DNA of 64,000 nucleotides from Paenibacillus polymyxa (lineage in GTDB: Bacteria > Bacillota > Bacilli > Paenibacillales > Paenibacillaceae): assembly GCF_001719045.1 (NCBI RefSeq), contig NZ_CP015423.1, forward strand, positions 186,001-250,000, read 5' to 3'. Below, in pieces: positions 9,571 to 18,981 of the stretch. Both the position numbers and the translations under genes were made by a program. The first letter of the stretch is position 1. The number at the start of each line of letters is the position of its first letter. The notes beneath the pieces were generated by a model. The model saw only the letters and a program-made list of their open reading frames with translations, had not been told where the DNA came from and did not search any database.

Positions 9571-9599
9571 AGCCGGGACGAAAAGTTCCGGCTTTTTTT
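9571..9599 (+). terminator. terminator after the NlpC/P60 gene
   Basis: AGCCGGGAC-GAAAA-GTTCCGGCT is followed by seven T residues. Confidence 0.85.
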
Positions 9600-9611
9600 A
9601 TATGCCTTATG

Positions 9612-10304
9612 CTATTCTGATACGGTTGGTGTTCTGAGTGAATAGCCAATCCCTCGTTCCGTACGGATCATTTTAAACTTATATCCTTTATCTACTTTAA
9701 CCCTCAAATGTCTGATATAGACGTCTACTACGTTCGTATCAACGATATAATCATGTTTCCAAACATCCTTCAGAATTTGCTGTCTGCTACAAACTTGGTT
9801 AAGATGTATCGCCAGATGAAGCAAAAGATCAAATTCTTTCGGAGTTAATTTCAGCTTTTGTTCCCCTCTGCTCACCATTCTGCTTGCATTGTCTATATGT
9901 AAATCACCCGCCTCGATTGCCCTTTTCACATCACGTTCAATACCAAAAATCCGCAATAAATTAGCCACTCTAGCCTGAAAAACTCTAGGATAAAAGGGCA
10001 GGACGATCACATCATGTGCTCCTTGTTCAAAGCAGGAAACAATATGGTCCTCCTCATCTGATGAAGTCATAACAAATAGCGGGACATGAGGATGGTATTG
10101 CTGCAATGTGCGAAGTAAGCCATGTGAATCCGTCGGTTCATCTTCTATATTGAGTAGTAACAAATCCACAGGATTATGGGCTACATAAGAGCTTGCATCT
10201 GTCGTATTGCAAACATGAACCACCTGATAACCTGCCTGCTCCAATGGATAAACAAATACGGGAGACGCTTCATTTACATTCACGAGTAGAATTAACGGGC
10301 TCAT
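9612..10304 (-). CDS. OmpR-type regulator with degenerate receiver domain
   Basis: The C-terminal half (about 135-230) is a complete winged helix of the OmpR class (KLKLTPKEFDLLLHLAIH, then NVVDVYIRHLRVKVD and RTERGIGYSL). The amino-terminal receiver fold is recognisable, but the acidic pair is replaced (LLVNVNEAS), the phospho-acceptor Asp is Asn (LLLLNIEDE), and the invariant Lys is Leu (VIVLPF). It should therefore act without phosphorylation, like other atypical response regulators. No histidine kinase is adjacent. The frame opens at 10421, but an AGGTGGGTG site favours ATG 10302-10304 and 230 aa. Confidence 0.88.
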   Translation of the reverse strand: MSPLILLVNVNEASPVFVYPLEQAGYQVVHVCNTTDASSYVAHNPVDLLLLNIEDEPTDSHGLLRTLQQYHPHVPLFVMTSSDEEDHIVSCFEQGAHDVIVLPFYPRVFQARVANLLRIFGIERDVKRAIEAGDLHIDNASRMVSRGEQKLKLTPKEFDLLLHLAIHLNQVCSRQQILKDVWKHDYIVDTNVVDVYIRHLRVKVDKGYKFKMIRTERGIGYSLRTPTVSE

Positions 10305-10394
10305 CTTTTCACCCACCTGGTTTGGACATAGCATTACATATTGGATACGAACAAGTTTGTGTTGTAAGCCATTAAGCATATCTATATTATTGTA

Positions 10395-10437
10395 ACAAAA
10401 AAGCAGAAAATCATTCTTCAAAGAATGGTCTTCTGCT
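10395..10437 (-). terminator. terminator of the thi operon
   Basis: The minus strand forms GCAGAAGACCATTCTT paired with AAGAATGATTTTCTGC, then TTTTTTG, right after thiF. Confidence 0.8.
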
Positions 10438-10445
10438 CTTATAGT

Positions 10446-11507
10446 TTAACCCAAATAGCGATGATACAGACTTCTTGCTTTTGCCACGTCCTTTGTCCCA
10501 TGAATCAACGCTCTGCCATCTGCAAAAATAACCAAGCGATGCTCGCTTGTACTAAAGGAAACCAAAAACGGATTCCGCTCTACTTTTCCTTCTCCCAAAG
10601 AAGCAAATCTATCTGCTGTTTCTGCAAGATTCAGATGTGTCGGGTTTGCTGGTCTAATTTGAACGGTATCCCTACCGCACAAAACATCTGTCTTCTGCCG
10701 ATGAGAGGCCGATAAATAGGGATATGTCGGTTGGCTGCCGCAAGAAGGACAGTTCTCCTTTTTAACGCTATCTACCGCTATTGCTACATACTCATTTTTC
10801 CACAAATCAAACGAAAGCAGCTTTCCTCTCAAATCTTCTGGATATCCACCAAGAAGTTTGAAAGCTTCCGTAGTTTGGTTAGCCGTGACCATCTGTACGG
10901 CCTGCGGAATAATCCCGGCGGTATCACAGGTTTCTCCACCAAACGGTACAGTTTCCAGCAGACAGTGAAGACAAGGCGTTTGACCCGGTAAGATGGTATA
11001 GGTTACACCATAGCTGCCCACACATCCCCCATAAATCCAAGGTATCCGATGCTTGAGTGCCATGTCGTTCATAAGAAGTCGGGTATCGAAATTATCAGTT
11101 GCATCCATCATGAGATCTACCCCCTGGATCAACTCTTCCAGCTCTTCCACCCCAACATCCAGTACATGTGCATGTATAACCGTTTCCGAATTAATATCCT
11201 TTAATCTTCGCTGAGCAGCTACTGCTTTGGGATATCTTTGCGCAGCATCACTTTCCTGAAAAAGCTGCTGGCGCTGCAAATTGCTCCATTCCACATAATC
11301 CCGGTCTACGAGGCTCACTGTACCTACGCCCCCGCGAACGAGCGTTTCCGCAATACCTGTACCTAACGCTCCGGCACCTATGATTAGTACGTGGGAAGAA
11401 GCAAGCCGGCGTTGTCCTGTCGGTCCAAAGGGCACGAATCTTTCCTGTCTGGAATAACGGTCACTTGGATGTGTTTCTCCTGCACCGGATTTGTCAGTTA
11501 CCTTCAT
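10446..11507 (-). CDS. thiF: ThiS adenylyltransferase (ThiF/MoeB family)
   Basis: Activates the C-terminal glycine of ThiS as an acyl-adenylate before sulfur transfer. The ATP site is the [11 protein letters not shown] fold near residue 45; [12 protein letters not shown] carries the Arg/Gln contacts; two Cys pairs (PCLHC and CPSC) match the structural zinc site. It is 353 aa, longer than minimal ThiF, with a roughly 80-residue tail after the second Cys pair as in MoeB-like members. The start overlaps the thiG stop in ATGA. A role in molybdopterin synthesis is possible for this family, but the operon points to thiazole synthesis. Confidence 0.92.
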   Translation of the reverse strand: MKVTDKSGAGETHPSDRYSRQERFVPFGPTGQRRLASSHVLIIGAGALGTGIAETLVRGGVGTVSLVDRDYVEWSNLQRQQLFQESDAAQRYPKAVAAQRRLKDINSETVIHAHVLDVGVEELEELIQGVDLMMDATDNFDTRLLMNDMALKHRIPWIYGGCVGSYGVTYTILPGQTPCLHCLLETVPFGGETCDTAGIIPQAVQMVTANQTTEAFKLLGGYPEDLRGKLLSFDLWKNEYVAIAVDSVKKENCPSCGSQPTYPYLSASHRQKTDVLCGRDTVQIRPANPTHLNLAETADRFASLGEGKVERNPFLVSFSTSEHRLVIFADGRALIHGTKDVAKARSLYHRYLG

Positions 11508-12271
11508 GCCTGAACCATACCTTCTGTCGGACTGCTTGCTGAAGCGTAACGTTTTACAGGAATCATCCCCGCCTCAAAACCATATCTTCCAGCACGAACA
11601 GCCAGTTTCATGGCCTCGGCCATTTTTACTGGGTCCTTCGCTCCTGATACGGCTGTGTTCAACAAAACAGCATCTGCCCCTAACTGCATCGCCATTGCCG
11701 CGTCACCGGGTGAGCGAATACCCGCATCGACAATAACCGGAACCTCCGCCTGTTCAATAATTAGCCCTAATGAAAACGGATTGAGCAAACCATGTCCTGT
11801 ACCAATCGGTGAAGCTCCAGGCATAACGGCGTGTACTCCAAGCTCTTGTAGCCGCTTTGCTAGAATCACATCGTCCGATATGTAGGGCAGCACGATAAAG
11901 CCTTCTTCCAACAGCTTATCACTAGCTTTCAACGTTTCAAAAGGGTCAGGGAGCAGTGTCTTGCTATCCCCAATGACTTCCACCTTAATCATATCGCACA
12001 GGCCGGAGGCTTTTGCCAATTTGGCAATACGAATCGCCTCCACTGCTGTTGTAGCCCCTGCTGTGTTGGGAAGAAGTGTATACCGGCTCAAATCCAGCAT
12101 ATCGAGAAAATGCTGCTTATCCCGTTCCTCCAAGTTCAATCTCCGTACAGCAAACGTCAATATTTCCGTCTCAGCAGCCTCTACGGCTTGGGATTGGATA
12201 TCCAGATCAGAGAATTTTCCTGTTCCCAACAACAACCTCGAGGTAAAAGATGCTTTTCCAATGGTTAACAT
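11504..12271 (-). CDS. thiG: thiazole synthase
   Basis: Condenses deoxyxylulose phosphate, dehydroglycine and ThiS-thiocarboxylate into the thiazole of thiamine. A TIM-barrel protein with the Schiff-base Lys in MIKVEVIGD, plus [14 protein letters not shown] and [26 protein letters not shown] for phosphate binding. The frame is open to 12310, but the start MLTIGKASF at 12269-12271 lies just after the thiS stop and is preceded by GGGAGGCGG, giving the usual length of 255 aa. It is coupled to thiS upstream and overlaps thiF downstream. Confidence 0.96.
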   Translation of the reverse strand: MLTIGKASFTSRLLLGTGKFSDLDIQSQAVEAAETEILTFAVRRLNLEERDKQHFLDMLDLSRYTLLPNTAGATTAVEAIRIAKLAKASGLCDMIKVEVIGDSKTLLPDPFETLKASDKLLEEGFIVLPYISDDVILAKRLQELGVHAVMPGASPIGTGHGLLNPFSLGLIIEQAEVPVIVDAGIRSPGDAAMAMQLGADAVLLNTAVSGAKDPVKMAEAMKLAVRAGRYGFEAGMIPVKRYASASSPTEGMVQA

Positions 12272-12273
12272 AA

Positions 12274-12477
12274 TCAACCGCCTCCCACAAAATGTACAAT
12301 CTCTAGGCAATCTCCATCCTTCAGTACCGCTTCATCATGATCTTCACGGCTCAGTATATGCCGGTTCAGCTCCACCACTACGGTTTTCACCTTTACATCA
12401 AGCTCATGTAGCAATTGATTCACATGAGTGATTCGATTAGAAAAGGTCATGCTCTGGCCGTTAATCGTCAGCTTCAT
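12274..12477 (-). CDS. thiS: sulfur-carrier protein ThiS
   Basis: A ubiquitin-like carrier of 67 aa. It ends in HFVGGG, the C-terminal Gly-Gly that becomes a thiocarboxylate. It starts inside the end of thiO (four-base overlap) and its stop lies two bases before the thiG ATG, so thiO, thiS and thiG are translationally linked. Confidence 0.95.
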   Translation of the reverse strand: MKLTINGQSMTFSNRITHVNQLLHELDVKVKTVVVELNRHILSREDHDEAVLKDGDCLEIVHFVGGG

Positions 12478-13622
12478 AAGCTTTTCTCCTTGAGGAGCTC
12501 AGAAGAAAAACTACTTATCCCAAGTTCTGCTGCACCAGCTCCATTAAGCATAGCTGCCATCGCACGCCCGGTAGCATCACTCAGCAGGACACCGTTGCGA
12601 TAATGCCCGACCGCAGCATATACGCCCTCGACCCCAGGAACAGTACCTATAAAAGGATGACCTGATGCAGCCTGCGGCCGTAAGCCCGCCCAAGCGCGTA
12701 TAAAAGAAGCTTCACGGACGCGCGGCAGCCAGGCAGAGGCACGTGCCAGCAACCCCTCCAAGCCTCCTACGGTCACTTCTTCGTCATATTGATGCGGAAG
12801 GCTCGTTGCCCCAATCCAAAGCTCGTTATTCTGTTTAGGCACGAGGTAAATATCATCAGCATAAATGGTGTATTCTAATGGGTGATCATTCAAGGAGACC
12901 GCTACCGCTTCGCCCTTGACCGGATAAAGTGGATATTCAAACCCAACCTGCGCCAGTAATTTCATGCTATCCAAGCCTCCAGCAATAATGACCTGATCGC
13001 AGGAAAAAAAGCCACTATCTGTTCGGACACCGCAAACTCGACCATCCTGTATGACCAGTTGCTCTGCCCGTGTACCAGACGATACCGTTGCTCCCAGCAC
13101 CGCAGCAGCACCTGCATAAGCACGACAAAGCTGGACAGGAGCCACTTGTGTCTCCTTTGAACGATATATTGCTCCGATCGCTTGTTCATCCAAACCTGGA
13201 ATTCGTCGGGCCAATTCCCTCGCATCCCACCAGATAGGACAATCATCCTCTCGCGTTTTAGCAGCTTTCCAGCGTTTTTGGCCTTCAGTTTCCGTACGGA
13301 AAGGGGTCACAAATCCTTCTGTACGGAATTCCACCGAAATACCCGACAAACGCTCCAGATCACAGACAAGCTCAGGGAATGCATCTCGACTTCTGCGAGC
13401 AAATCGTGCCAGCTCAGAGTCGGTGAACTCTTCACTTTCCGCTGCCAGCATTCCAACCGCTGCTCCTGAGGCTCCCTCACCCGGGATCAATCGTTCCAGC
13501 ATGATCGTACTTCTTCCCTCCTTGGCCACATGATAAGCAATGGAACTGCCGATGACACCTCCACCTATGACCAAGCATTCAGCATGTCCTATCGCTCTTG
13601 CCTCTGTGTGTATCTTTAGCAT
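12474..13622 (-). CDS. thiO: glycine oxidase
   Basis: FAD-dependent oxidase that turns glycine into the dehydroglycine used by ThiG in aerobic bacilli. The ADP-binding motif reads LVIGGGVIGSSIAYHVAKEG, and the C-terminal FAD contact is GHYRNGVLLSDATG. Length 382 aa is normal for the DAO family. GGAGAGGAG lies rather far (about 14 bases) upstream of the ATG. It follows tenI by 64 bases and precedes thiS with a four-base overlap. The presence of ThiO rather than ThiH indicates the oxygen-dependent route. Confidence 0.95.
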   Translation of the reverse strand: MLKIHTEARAIGHAECLVIGGGVIGSSIAYHVAKEGRSTIMLERLIPGEGASGAAVGMLAAESEEFTDSELARFARRSRDAFPELVCDLERLSGISVEFRTEGFVTPFRTETEGQKRWKAAKTREDDCPIWWDARELARRIPGLDEQAIGAIYRSKETQVAPVQLCRAYAGAAAVLGATVSSGTRAEQLVIQDGRVCGVRTDSGFFSCDQVIIAGGLDSMKLLAQVGFEYPLYPVKGEAVAVSLNDHPLEYTIYADDIYLVPKQNNELWIGATSLPHQYDEEVTVGGLEGLLARASAWLPRVREASFIRAWAGLRPQAASGHPFIGTVPGVEGVYAAVGHYRNGVLLSDATGRAMAAMLNGAGAAELGISSFSSELLKEKSL

Positions 13623-13686
13623 TTGTTCCGTGTCTCCTCTCCATAAACCATTCTGCTTTCAGCTTGCCTCTACTCTCGTTTTCTCG

Positions 13687-14301
13687 CTACAAGCTATGAA
13701 CTACAAGATCTGCCATTCGCCTATATTCCATCGCAGCTGCAACGGGCGACTCAGCCTCCCATATACCAGACATCACCGCAATTCCGCTTGCTCCGGCCAT
13801 ATAAAGCTCCGGGATATGGTGCGGTTGTATGCCGCCCAGCGCGATCACCGGAATGTTCGACAGCCTGCAAATATGTTCAAGCTGAGCTAAACCCCGCGGT
13901 ACAATACCAGGCTTACAATGGGTCTCATATACATGACCATAAAGTACATAGTCTGCTCCTGCCTGCTCGGCAGTCTGCGCTTCCTCCAAGGAATGCACAG
14001 ACACTCCACAGCGTGTACTCTTTGAAAGTAGACTTTTCACATCCACAACAGGTAACCCATTAGCTGGTAGCTGGACGGTTCCAACCAAAGTAAGTAAAGC
14101 TACATCCACACGATCATTTACTACAATTTGTTGCAAAGGAACTTCCTGCTCCACCATGCTGCGAGTCAAAGAAAGCAATGCAGAGGCACCATTCTGTTTT
14201 AAACGTGCGTGTACATAATGAACATACGGACAAATCATAGCAGCCACTCGGGCGGCTTGTGCAAAAGTGCCCTTTTCCATCGAAATTGCGTGTAATTCGA
14301 T
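13687..14301 (-). CDS. tenI: thiazole tautomerase TenI, probable ATC start
   Basis: ThiE-like TIM barrel that aromatises the thiazole product of ThiG. The TenI hallmark LYGHVYETHCKPG carries the catalytic His; IVVNDRVDVA and ALGGIQPHHI bind phosphate. The first ATG is at 14278-14280, but upstream in frame the sequence encodes ELHAIS, the usual TenI amino terminus (MELHxIS/T), preceded by ATC at 14299-14301. GAGGTG lies eight bases before that ATC, and the ATG at 14280 is too far from it. Initiation at ATC is therefore likely but unproven; the conservative start is 14280. First gene of the thi operon behind the TPP riboswitch. Confidence 0.88.
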   Translation of the reverse strand: MELHAISMEKGTFAQAARVAAMICPYVHYVHARLKQNGASALLSLTRSMVEQEVPLQQIVVNDRVDVALLTLVGTVQLPANGLPVVDVKSLLSKSTRCGVSVHSLEEAQTAEQAGADYVLYGHVYETHCKPGIVPRGLAQLEHICRLSNIPVIALGGIQPHHIPELYMAGASGIAVMSGIWEAESPVAAAMEYRRMADLVVHSL

Positions 14302-14427
14302 TTTGTCTTCACCTCACATTGGATTAAAGGATCTAAGCTTAGCCAGCCACGTCTACCAGCAGTAATGAAAGGGGATTGTATGTGAATCCGTCTACGGAAG
14401 CTCGAACAACTTAAAATGAACGAAACG

Positions 14428-14459
14428 CAAAAAAACCACTTCCCCAAGGAAGTGGTTTA
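14428..14459 (-). terminator. regulated terminator of the TPP riboswitch
   Basis: The minus strand reads AAACCACTTCC-TTGG-GGAAGTGGTTT then T-run. The 5' arm CACTTCC is complementary to the GGAAGTG at the 3' end of the aptamer, giving the expected terminator/antiterminator switch. Confidence 0.88.
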
Positions 14460-14556
14460 ACGAACGTCCAATAATCGAACGGACCATGATATCCGTATAC
14501 GTGTATCGTCCCACGCACAAACAAAATAAAGATGGTGTTGCCTTGTTTGTACGGCG

Positions 14557-14650
14557 CTCACTTCCCTACGCTGGCATAACCCAGATCAGGTGCAAAGGGT
14601 CCGAAATCCATTTATTCCGTCTCAGCCGCATGGGCGGCTCCCCTAGTGTG
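14557..14650 (-). ncRNA. TPP riboswitch (thi box)
   Basis: The minus strand contains GGGGAGCC, the GCTGAGA loop, ACCCTTTGCACCTGATCTGG and GCGTAGGGAAGTG in the right order and spacing. These are the conserved pyrimidine- and pyrophosphate-sensing segments of the THI element. It controls tenI-thiO-thiS-thiG-thiF by transcription termination about 100 bases downstream. Confidence 0.96.
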
Positions 14651-14746
14651 ACTATTTTATTGTATAAGCTAAAGATAGCTTAGCATATTTTCCTAATTCT
14701 GCAAACCCCACTTCGTGTGAAATAGCAGAACTGGATTTAACTGATT

Positions 14747-16300
14747 TTAGTTAACTTTACTTGACCACTCTTCCACATTCCACGTTTTGGTTACCCAATC
14801 CTCGTAAAAGTCCGGTTCGTGAGATACAAGCAATACGGTCCCTTTGTATTCCTTTAAGGCACGTTTCAGCTCATCCTTTGCTTTAACATCCAAGTGGTTG
14901 GTAGGCTCATCGAACAATACCCAGTTGCTTTCACGCATTAACAGTTTGCAAAGACGGACTTTAGCCTGTTCTCCACCACTAAGCGCAGATAGCGGACGTG
15001 TGATATGCTCATTTTTCAAACCGCAGCGCGCCAAATGCGCTCGTACTTCATGCTGGTTCAAATGCGGAAATTCATTCCACACATCGTCAATCGGTGTAAT
15101 TTTCTCCGCCTTTACTTCCTGCTCAAAATAAGCGGGCTGCAAAAAATCACCTTGATAGGTTTTTCCACTGATTGGCGGAATTTTTCCCAATATGGTTTTG
15201 AGCAATGTCGATTTACCGACACCGTTGTAGCCAACAATTGCAATTTTTTCGCCACGTTCAATCGTCATGGACATTTTAGGCAAAAGGGCATGTGTATAAC
15301 CAATCTCAAAATCAATACCCTCAAATACCGTCTTTCCGCTTGCACGTGCCTCTTTGAATTGAAAGGTTGGTTTTGCGGCTTCTTCAGGCTTATCAATACG
15401 TTCGATCCGATCAAGCTGCTTTTCACGGCTCTTTGCTCGGCCTGAGGTAGAAGCACGCGCTTTATTACGCTGAATAAAATCTTCCTGTTTCTTAATAAAG
15501 TCCTGTTGCTTCTCATAAGCATCAATATGCTGAGCTTTGTTCAGATCCGCCATTTCAAGAAACTTTTCATAGTTAGCTGAATAACGGGTCATCTTGGCAA
15601 ATTCAAGATGGTAAATAACATTAACGACCTGGTTCATAAACTCAGTATCATGTGAAATAAGGATAAAAGCATAGGGATAATCCTTCAAATAGCGCGTAAG
15701 CCATTCAATATGCTCTACATCCAAGTAGTTGGTAGGCTCATCCAGCAGCAGGACATTCGGCTTTTCCAACAGCAATTTAGCAAGAAGCACCTTTGTCCGT
15801 TGCCCGCCGCTAAGTGCAGATACATCCCGATCCAGTCCTATGGCCGACAGACCTAGTCCATTCGCCATTTCTTCAACCTTCACATCAATGAGGTAAAAAT
15901 CCCCCATATCCAGTTGCTCCTGAATTTCACCCATCTGTTCCAGCAACACTTCCAACTCTTCAGGAGAAGCATCCCCCATTTTGTCAGTAATCTGCATCAT
16001 TTCCTTTTCCAATTCCAACAAAGGAAGAAAAGCGTCTTTTAATACATCACGTACCGTTTTGCCCGGTGTCAGCTTGGTGTGCTGATCCAGATAACCGTAA
16101 CGTACACGTGGAGTCCATTCTACTTTACCCTCATCCTTAAGCAATTTTCCAGTGAGAATGTTCATGAGTGTCGATTTACCAACACCGTTAGCTCCTACCA
16201 AACCTACACGTTCCCCCGCAAGCAATCGAAAGGAAACATTTTTAAATAATGCGCGGTCCCCAAAGTTGTGGGATACATTTTCTACAGTCAATAAACTCAT
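14747..16300 (-). CDS. ABC-F family ATPase (YfmM-like)
   Basis: Soluble protein with two ABC domains and no membrane part, as in ribosome-acting ABC-F factors. Walker A motifs GANGVGKST and GYNGVGKST, signatures LSGGQRTKVLLAK and LSGGEQAKVRLCK, and Walker B with DEPTN in both halves are present; the charged linker between the domains (about 230-310) fits the P-site tRNA interaction motif. Members either protect ribosomes from antibiotics or act in ordinary translation; this one looks like the housekeeping type. The open frame reaches 16327, but AAGGAG precedes ATG 16298-16300 (MSLLTVENVS). A possible four-codon leader (ATGCATATGAAATAA) sits upstream. Confidence 0.9.
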   Translation of the reverse strand: MSLLTVENVSHNFGDRALFKNVSFRLLAGERVGLVGANGVGKSTLMNILTGKLLKDEGKVEWTPRVRYGYLDQHTKLTPGKTVRDVLKDAFLPLLELEKEMMQITDKMGDASPEELEVLLEQMGEIQEQLDMGDFYLIDVKVEEMANGLGLSAIGLDRDVSALSGGQRTKVLLAKLLLEKPNVLLLDEPTNYLDVEHIEWLTRYLKDYPYAFILISHDTEFMNQVVNVIYHLEFAKMTRYSANYEKFLEMADLNKAQHIDAYEKQQDFIKKQEDFIQRNKARASTSGRAKSREKQLDRIERIDKPEEAAKPTFQFKEARASGKTVFEGIDFEIGYTHALLPKMSMTIERGEKIAIVGYNGVGKSTLLKTILGKIPPISGKTYQGDFLQPAYFEQEVKAEKITPIDDVWNEFPHLNQHEVRAHLARCGLKNEHITRPLSALSGGEQAKVRLCKLLMRESNWVLFDEPTNHLDVKAKDELKRALKEYKGTVLLVSHEPDFYEDWVTKTWNVEEWSSKVN

Positions 16301-16454
16301 AAGCTGTTTTTGGCTCCTTATTGTCATCGGCGCTGCCGACTGTTCTTATTTCATATGCATTTCGTTTCTTTCAAAGCCTTATTGTAGCACATTCTACAAC
16401 CATATCGGAATATTGAAAACAGTGAATTTTAAGGTTTTTTGGTATGGATCTGCC

Positions 16455-16484
16455 TAAAAAAACAAAAACCACCCATGAGGGTGA
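16455..16484 (-). terminator. terminator of the Tad-like locus
   Basis: The minus strand reads CACCC-TCAT-GGGTG then TTTTTGTTTTTTT immediately after the last gene. Confidence 0.85.
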
Positions 16485-17474
16485 TTATTTTAAGCCATTA
16501 TAACAATTGTACTCAAAGTATCCCGCAGCTGCTGCAGATTTTTCATCCGTAAAACGTTCACTCGCTTTAAAGGGAGCTGGACATGAATCTCTATAAAAAT
16601 ATTTCATTCTAGTTTCTGGTTCTATGCCACCGATAATGTCTTGCTTTCTGACGACTCTCCCACCACCAAATCCATAGTTATTGTAATACCTGTCTCCGAC
16701 CGGAATGCCTTGGATAAACGCGATCAGACCCACATCATCTATCGTGTTGTACCACTCCTCTTGCGGAATGATCGGTAGTGTGAATGTATAGGATATGCCG
16801 TTACGTGCAGCTTTTTCGTTATGGACATTAATCATTCGCGCCAGGTCCTCTTGAACGCTGCCAACAATAGTGGAACGACGTATTTGCTCAAAAGCTTCTG
16901 AATTATTCAGTAAAGATATAGGAGTCTGATCCTGAAGTTCCTTTTGAAAGCCCTCCACCCACCTGTGATTCCGCGCATCGTATGCGTGCACATAATTATC
17001 CAAGCTGAACCCCACACTGTTGCCTACTGAATCAACATAGGCATATGGCTTTTTTTCGCTCCATTTGTGGGCAATAGCAGCTTGTCCACGCTCGTCTGTA
17101 TAGGCTTCTGAAGTGAACGCATAATAACCGTCATAATCCAGAATTACAATGGCTGGTATATAATCCAATAATGCACGTTGTGCTACTATATCCTCATCAA
17201 TGCCTACATTAAGAAAAAGGGTATGCAGGAACGTGTTCAGCGCTGCTTCTTTATCTACACGAAAAAACTTATCCGATCCGTATCCGGCCTCGCGTTCCTG
17301 ACGTTCATTCTGTGAGAGCACGACCCCTGCATCCTGAACTGCGGTACGGAGAGCCGACGTATATTTCATTTCTAGCTGCTGCACTTCACGCTGATTCTGC
17401 ACCCGTAAGTCACTAACTACACCAAAGGGCAAAAACAAAAGTATAAATATGACTGCAAAATCAGTAATCTTCAT
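16485..17474 (-). CDS. membrane-anchored protein of the Tad-like locus, function unknown
   Basis: A single amino-terminal hydrophobic segment (FAVIFILLFLPFGVV) is followed by a long extracellular-type region of about 300 residues with no family that I recognise. Two Cys (DSCPAPF and FEYNCYN) near the C-terminus could form a disulfide. It overlaps the preceding gene by 14 bases, so it belongs to the same operon. By position, after the pilin-like genes, it may be a minor pseudopilin or assembly factor; this is inferred from context only. Confidence 0.7.
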   Translation of the reverse strand: MKITDFAVIFILLFLPFGVVSDLRVQNQREVQQLEMKYTSALRTAVQDAGVVLSQNERQEREAGYGSDKFFRVDKEAALNTFLHTLFLNVGIDEDIVAQRALLDYIPAIVILDYDGYYAFTSEAYTDERGQAAIAHKWSEKKPYAYVDSVGNSVGFSLDNYVHAYDARNHRWVEGFQKELQDQTPISLLNNSEAFEQIRRSTIVGSVQEDLARMINVHNEKAARNGISYTFTLPIIPQEEWYNTIDDVGLIAFIQGIPVGDRYYNNYGFGGGRVVRKQDIIGGIEPETRMKYFYRDSCPAPFKASERFTDEKSAAAAGYFEYNCYNGLK

Positions 17475-18015
17475 TCAGAACCATGCCCCCGTAAGAAGCT
17501 GTAACTGCCGGCTTGCCGCTATCTGCCCCACCGAGAAGCCATGAATTGTACAAGTTCGCAGGAGTCCGATTCGTATTATGTAACCGGACCGTAAAATAAT
17601 CCCCGGCCATCAAGGTATACCGACGTGTCTGATCTGATTTTGGCTGCTGATTGTGAGGAAACAGTACAGCCAAGATTTGCGGATTATAGTACCCATCATA
17701 TACAGTTTCATAGTTGCCCAGAAAACTGTCTGGCTTCGCGGCATCTGCATAGTCCGGTACATACTTTTTGTGCATATGCTCCAAGTCAACTTCGTACGTA
17801 TTGCCTGTCAATTCCAGATCACGCATAAAATCGTTATACATCGTCGGTGTAATGTAACCTTTGGTTCTTACCATATCAACAAAACGTACAGTTGAATGAT
17901 ATGTATTTAACCCGGATATATCATCCTGCCGGTCAGCAGCTTGAACTGCGGGTACGATGTACAAAAGCAATACAGCGAGCAGCGTCCCCAACAACTTGGA
18001 TATTGTTTGAACCAC
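17461..18015 (-). CDS. secreted or membrane protein of the Tad-like locus, function unknown
   Basis: The best start is GTG at 18013-18015, six bases after GGGGGAAG and two bases after the previous stop; the frame itself opens at 18039. An amino-terminal hydrophobic stretch (LLGTLLAVLLLYIVPAVQA) looks like a signal peptide cleaved near AVQA-AD. The rest is hydrophilic with many Tyr and Asn residues. No recognised domain. Overlaps the downstream gene by 14 bases. Confidence 0.65.
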   Translation of the reverse strand: MVQTISKLLGTLLAVLLLYIVPAVQAADRQDDISGLNTYHSTVRFVDMVRTKGYITPTMYNDFMRDLELTGNTYEVDLEHMHKKYVPDYADAAKPDSFLGNYETVYDGYYNPQILAVLFPHNQQPKSDQTRRYTLMAGDYFTVRLHNTNRTPANLYNSWLLGGADSGKPAVTASYGGMVLNEDY

Positions 18016-18016
18016 T

Positions 18017-18412
18017 TCAGTCTTCCCCCAATTTCTCAAAACGTACAGATGTTATGTCCCCATTCCCATTACGCTGTGGATACATGGAATATAAAGAGGA
18101 AGTATCCAGGGCAGATACATCAGGCTCAAATGGTTCAGAATACACATCGTACTCTGTCCCGTCGACTTGAACCGAAATCCCCTCCTGTAAGTTCATGCGA
18201 ATTGCCTGTATGACCTGTGTTCCTTTAATCCGTTCCGGCAATCCCACCCCAGCAGTACGGGCTATTCGCCCTTCAGAATGCTCCTCTTGCTGTGATCTTA
18301 ATTCCAGTGCACCATCCAGCTGGCTGGACAAGTCTGCTGCCGTTACACATGCGGTTATGAACAGAATAACTGACACACCAAGCCTCAGCATACTTGAAGC
18401 GTGATCAGACAT
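18017..18412 (-). CDS. small pseudopilin-like protein of the Tad-like locus
   Basis: A short protein of 131 aa with one amino-terminal hydrophobic helix (LRLGVSVILFITACVTAA) followed by a polar, probably helical stretch (LSSQLDGALELRSQQEE). The layout resembles pseudopilins, but no prepilin-peptidase site is clear. GGGGGATGGAGT precedes the ATG. Same operon as its neighbours. Confidence 0.65.
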   Translation of the reverse strand: MSDHASSMLRLGVSVILFITACVTAADLSSQLDGALELRSQQEEHSEGRIARTAGVGLPERIKGTQVIQAIRMNLQEGISVQVDGTEYDVYSEPFEPDVSALDTSSLYSMYPQRNGNGDITSVRFEKLGED

Positions 18413-18451
18413 ACTCCATCCCCCTTATGATTATTATCTTTGCTGTAGTGC

Positions 18452-18931
18452 TTAGGACTGGGTAAACAACAACCCACGGACAACGTTCGATTTGTCCTTT
18501 ACGATTTCAGCCTTGAATTTGCCACTTGGATTTACGTATTCATTCTCTTTCTCATTAAGCGTATTCGTGATTTTCCCAGTCTTATCACTGCCACCATTCA
18601 CTGCACCATACTGTTCACTGTCTGGGCTAATGTTCAGAGCATTACCGTACCACTGGCCTGCCATATTTTTACCGGTTTTAATCTGAATGCCGAATTGGTC
18701 CTTCCCCTGAAACTTCCGTAGCGCGTTGGTCACCTGGGAACCACTAATCGTTGTGCCGTCATATACCGTAAAAGAGGCTTGAGACAATTCGGTCTGGATA
18801 TCAGCAAAATTGTTTTGTGCCGTTTTAGTCGCCTCCTGGGCTGAAATAAACAGTATAACTACAATCGTAATTAGAGCGATGGTCAAAAATATCCCAGCGG
18901 CTACCTTTAAAGCTGTTGATGCGTTATTCAT
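18452..18931 (-). CDS. pilin-like membrane protein of the Tad-like locus
   Basis: 159 aa with an amino-terminal membrane helix (AAGIFLTIALITIVVILFISA) and a coiled region just after it (TKTAQNNFADIQTELSQA), as in type IV-like pilins, then a small Gly/Asn-rich globular part. It lacks the classical Gly-Phe-Thr-Leu-Ile-Glu site. A GAGGAGAG site precedes the ATG. It is the first gene after the TadB/C-like gene and may be the major structural subunit; that is inference from order and shape. Confidence 0.65.
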   Translation of the reverse strand: MNNASTALKVAAGIFLTIALITIVVILFISAQEATKTAQNNFADIQTELSQASFTVYDGTTISGSQVTNALRKFQGKDQFGIQIKTGKNMAGQWYGNALNISPDSEQYGAVNGGSDKTGKITNTLNEKENEYVNPSGKFKAEIVKDKSNVVRGLLFTQS

Positions 18932-18981
18932 ATTTTTCTCTCCTCAGCTTGTTATTTTGTATTAGTCATATTAGAACTTTC

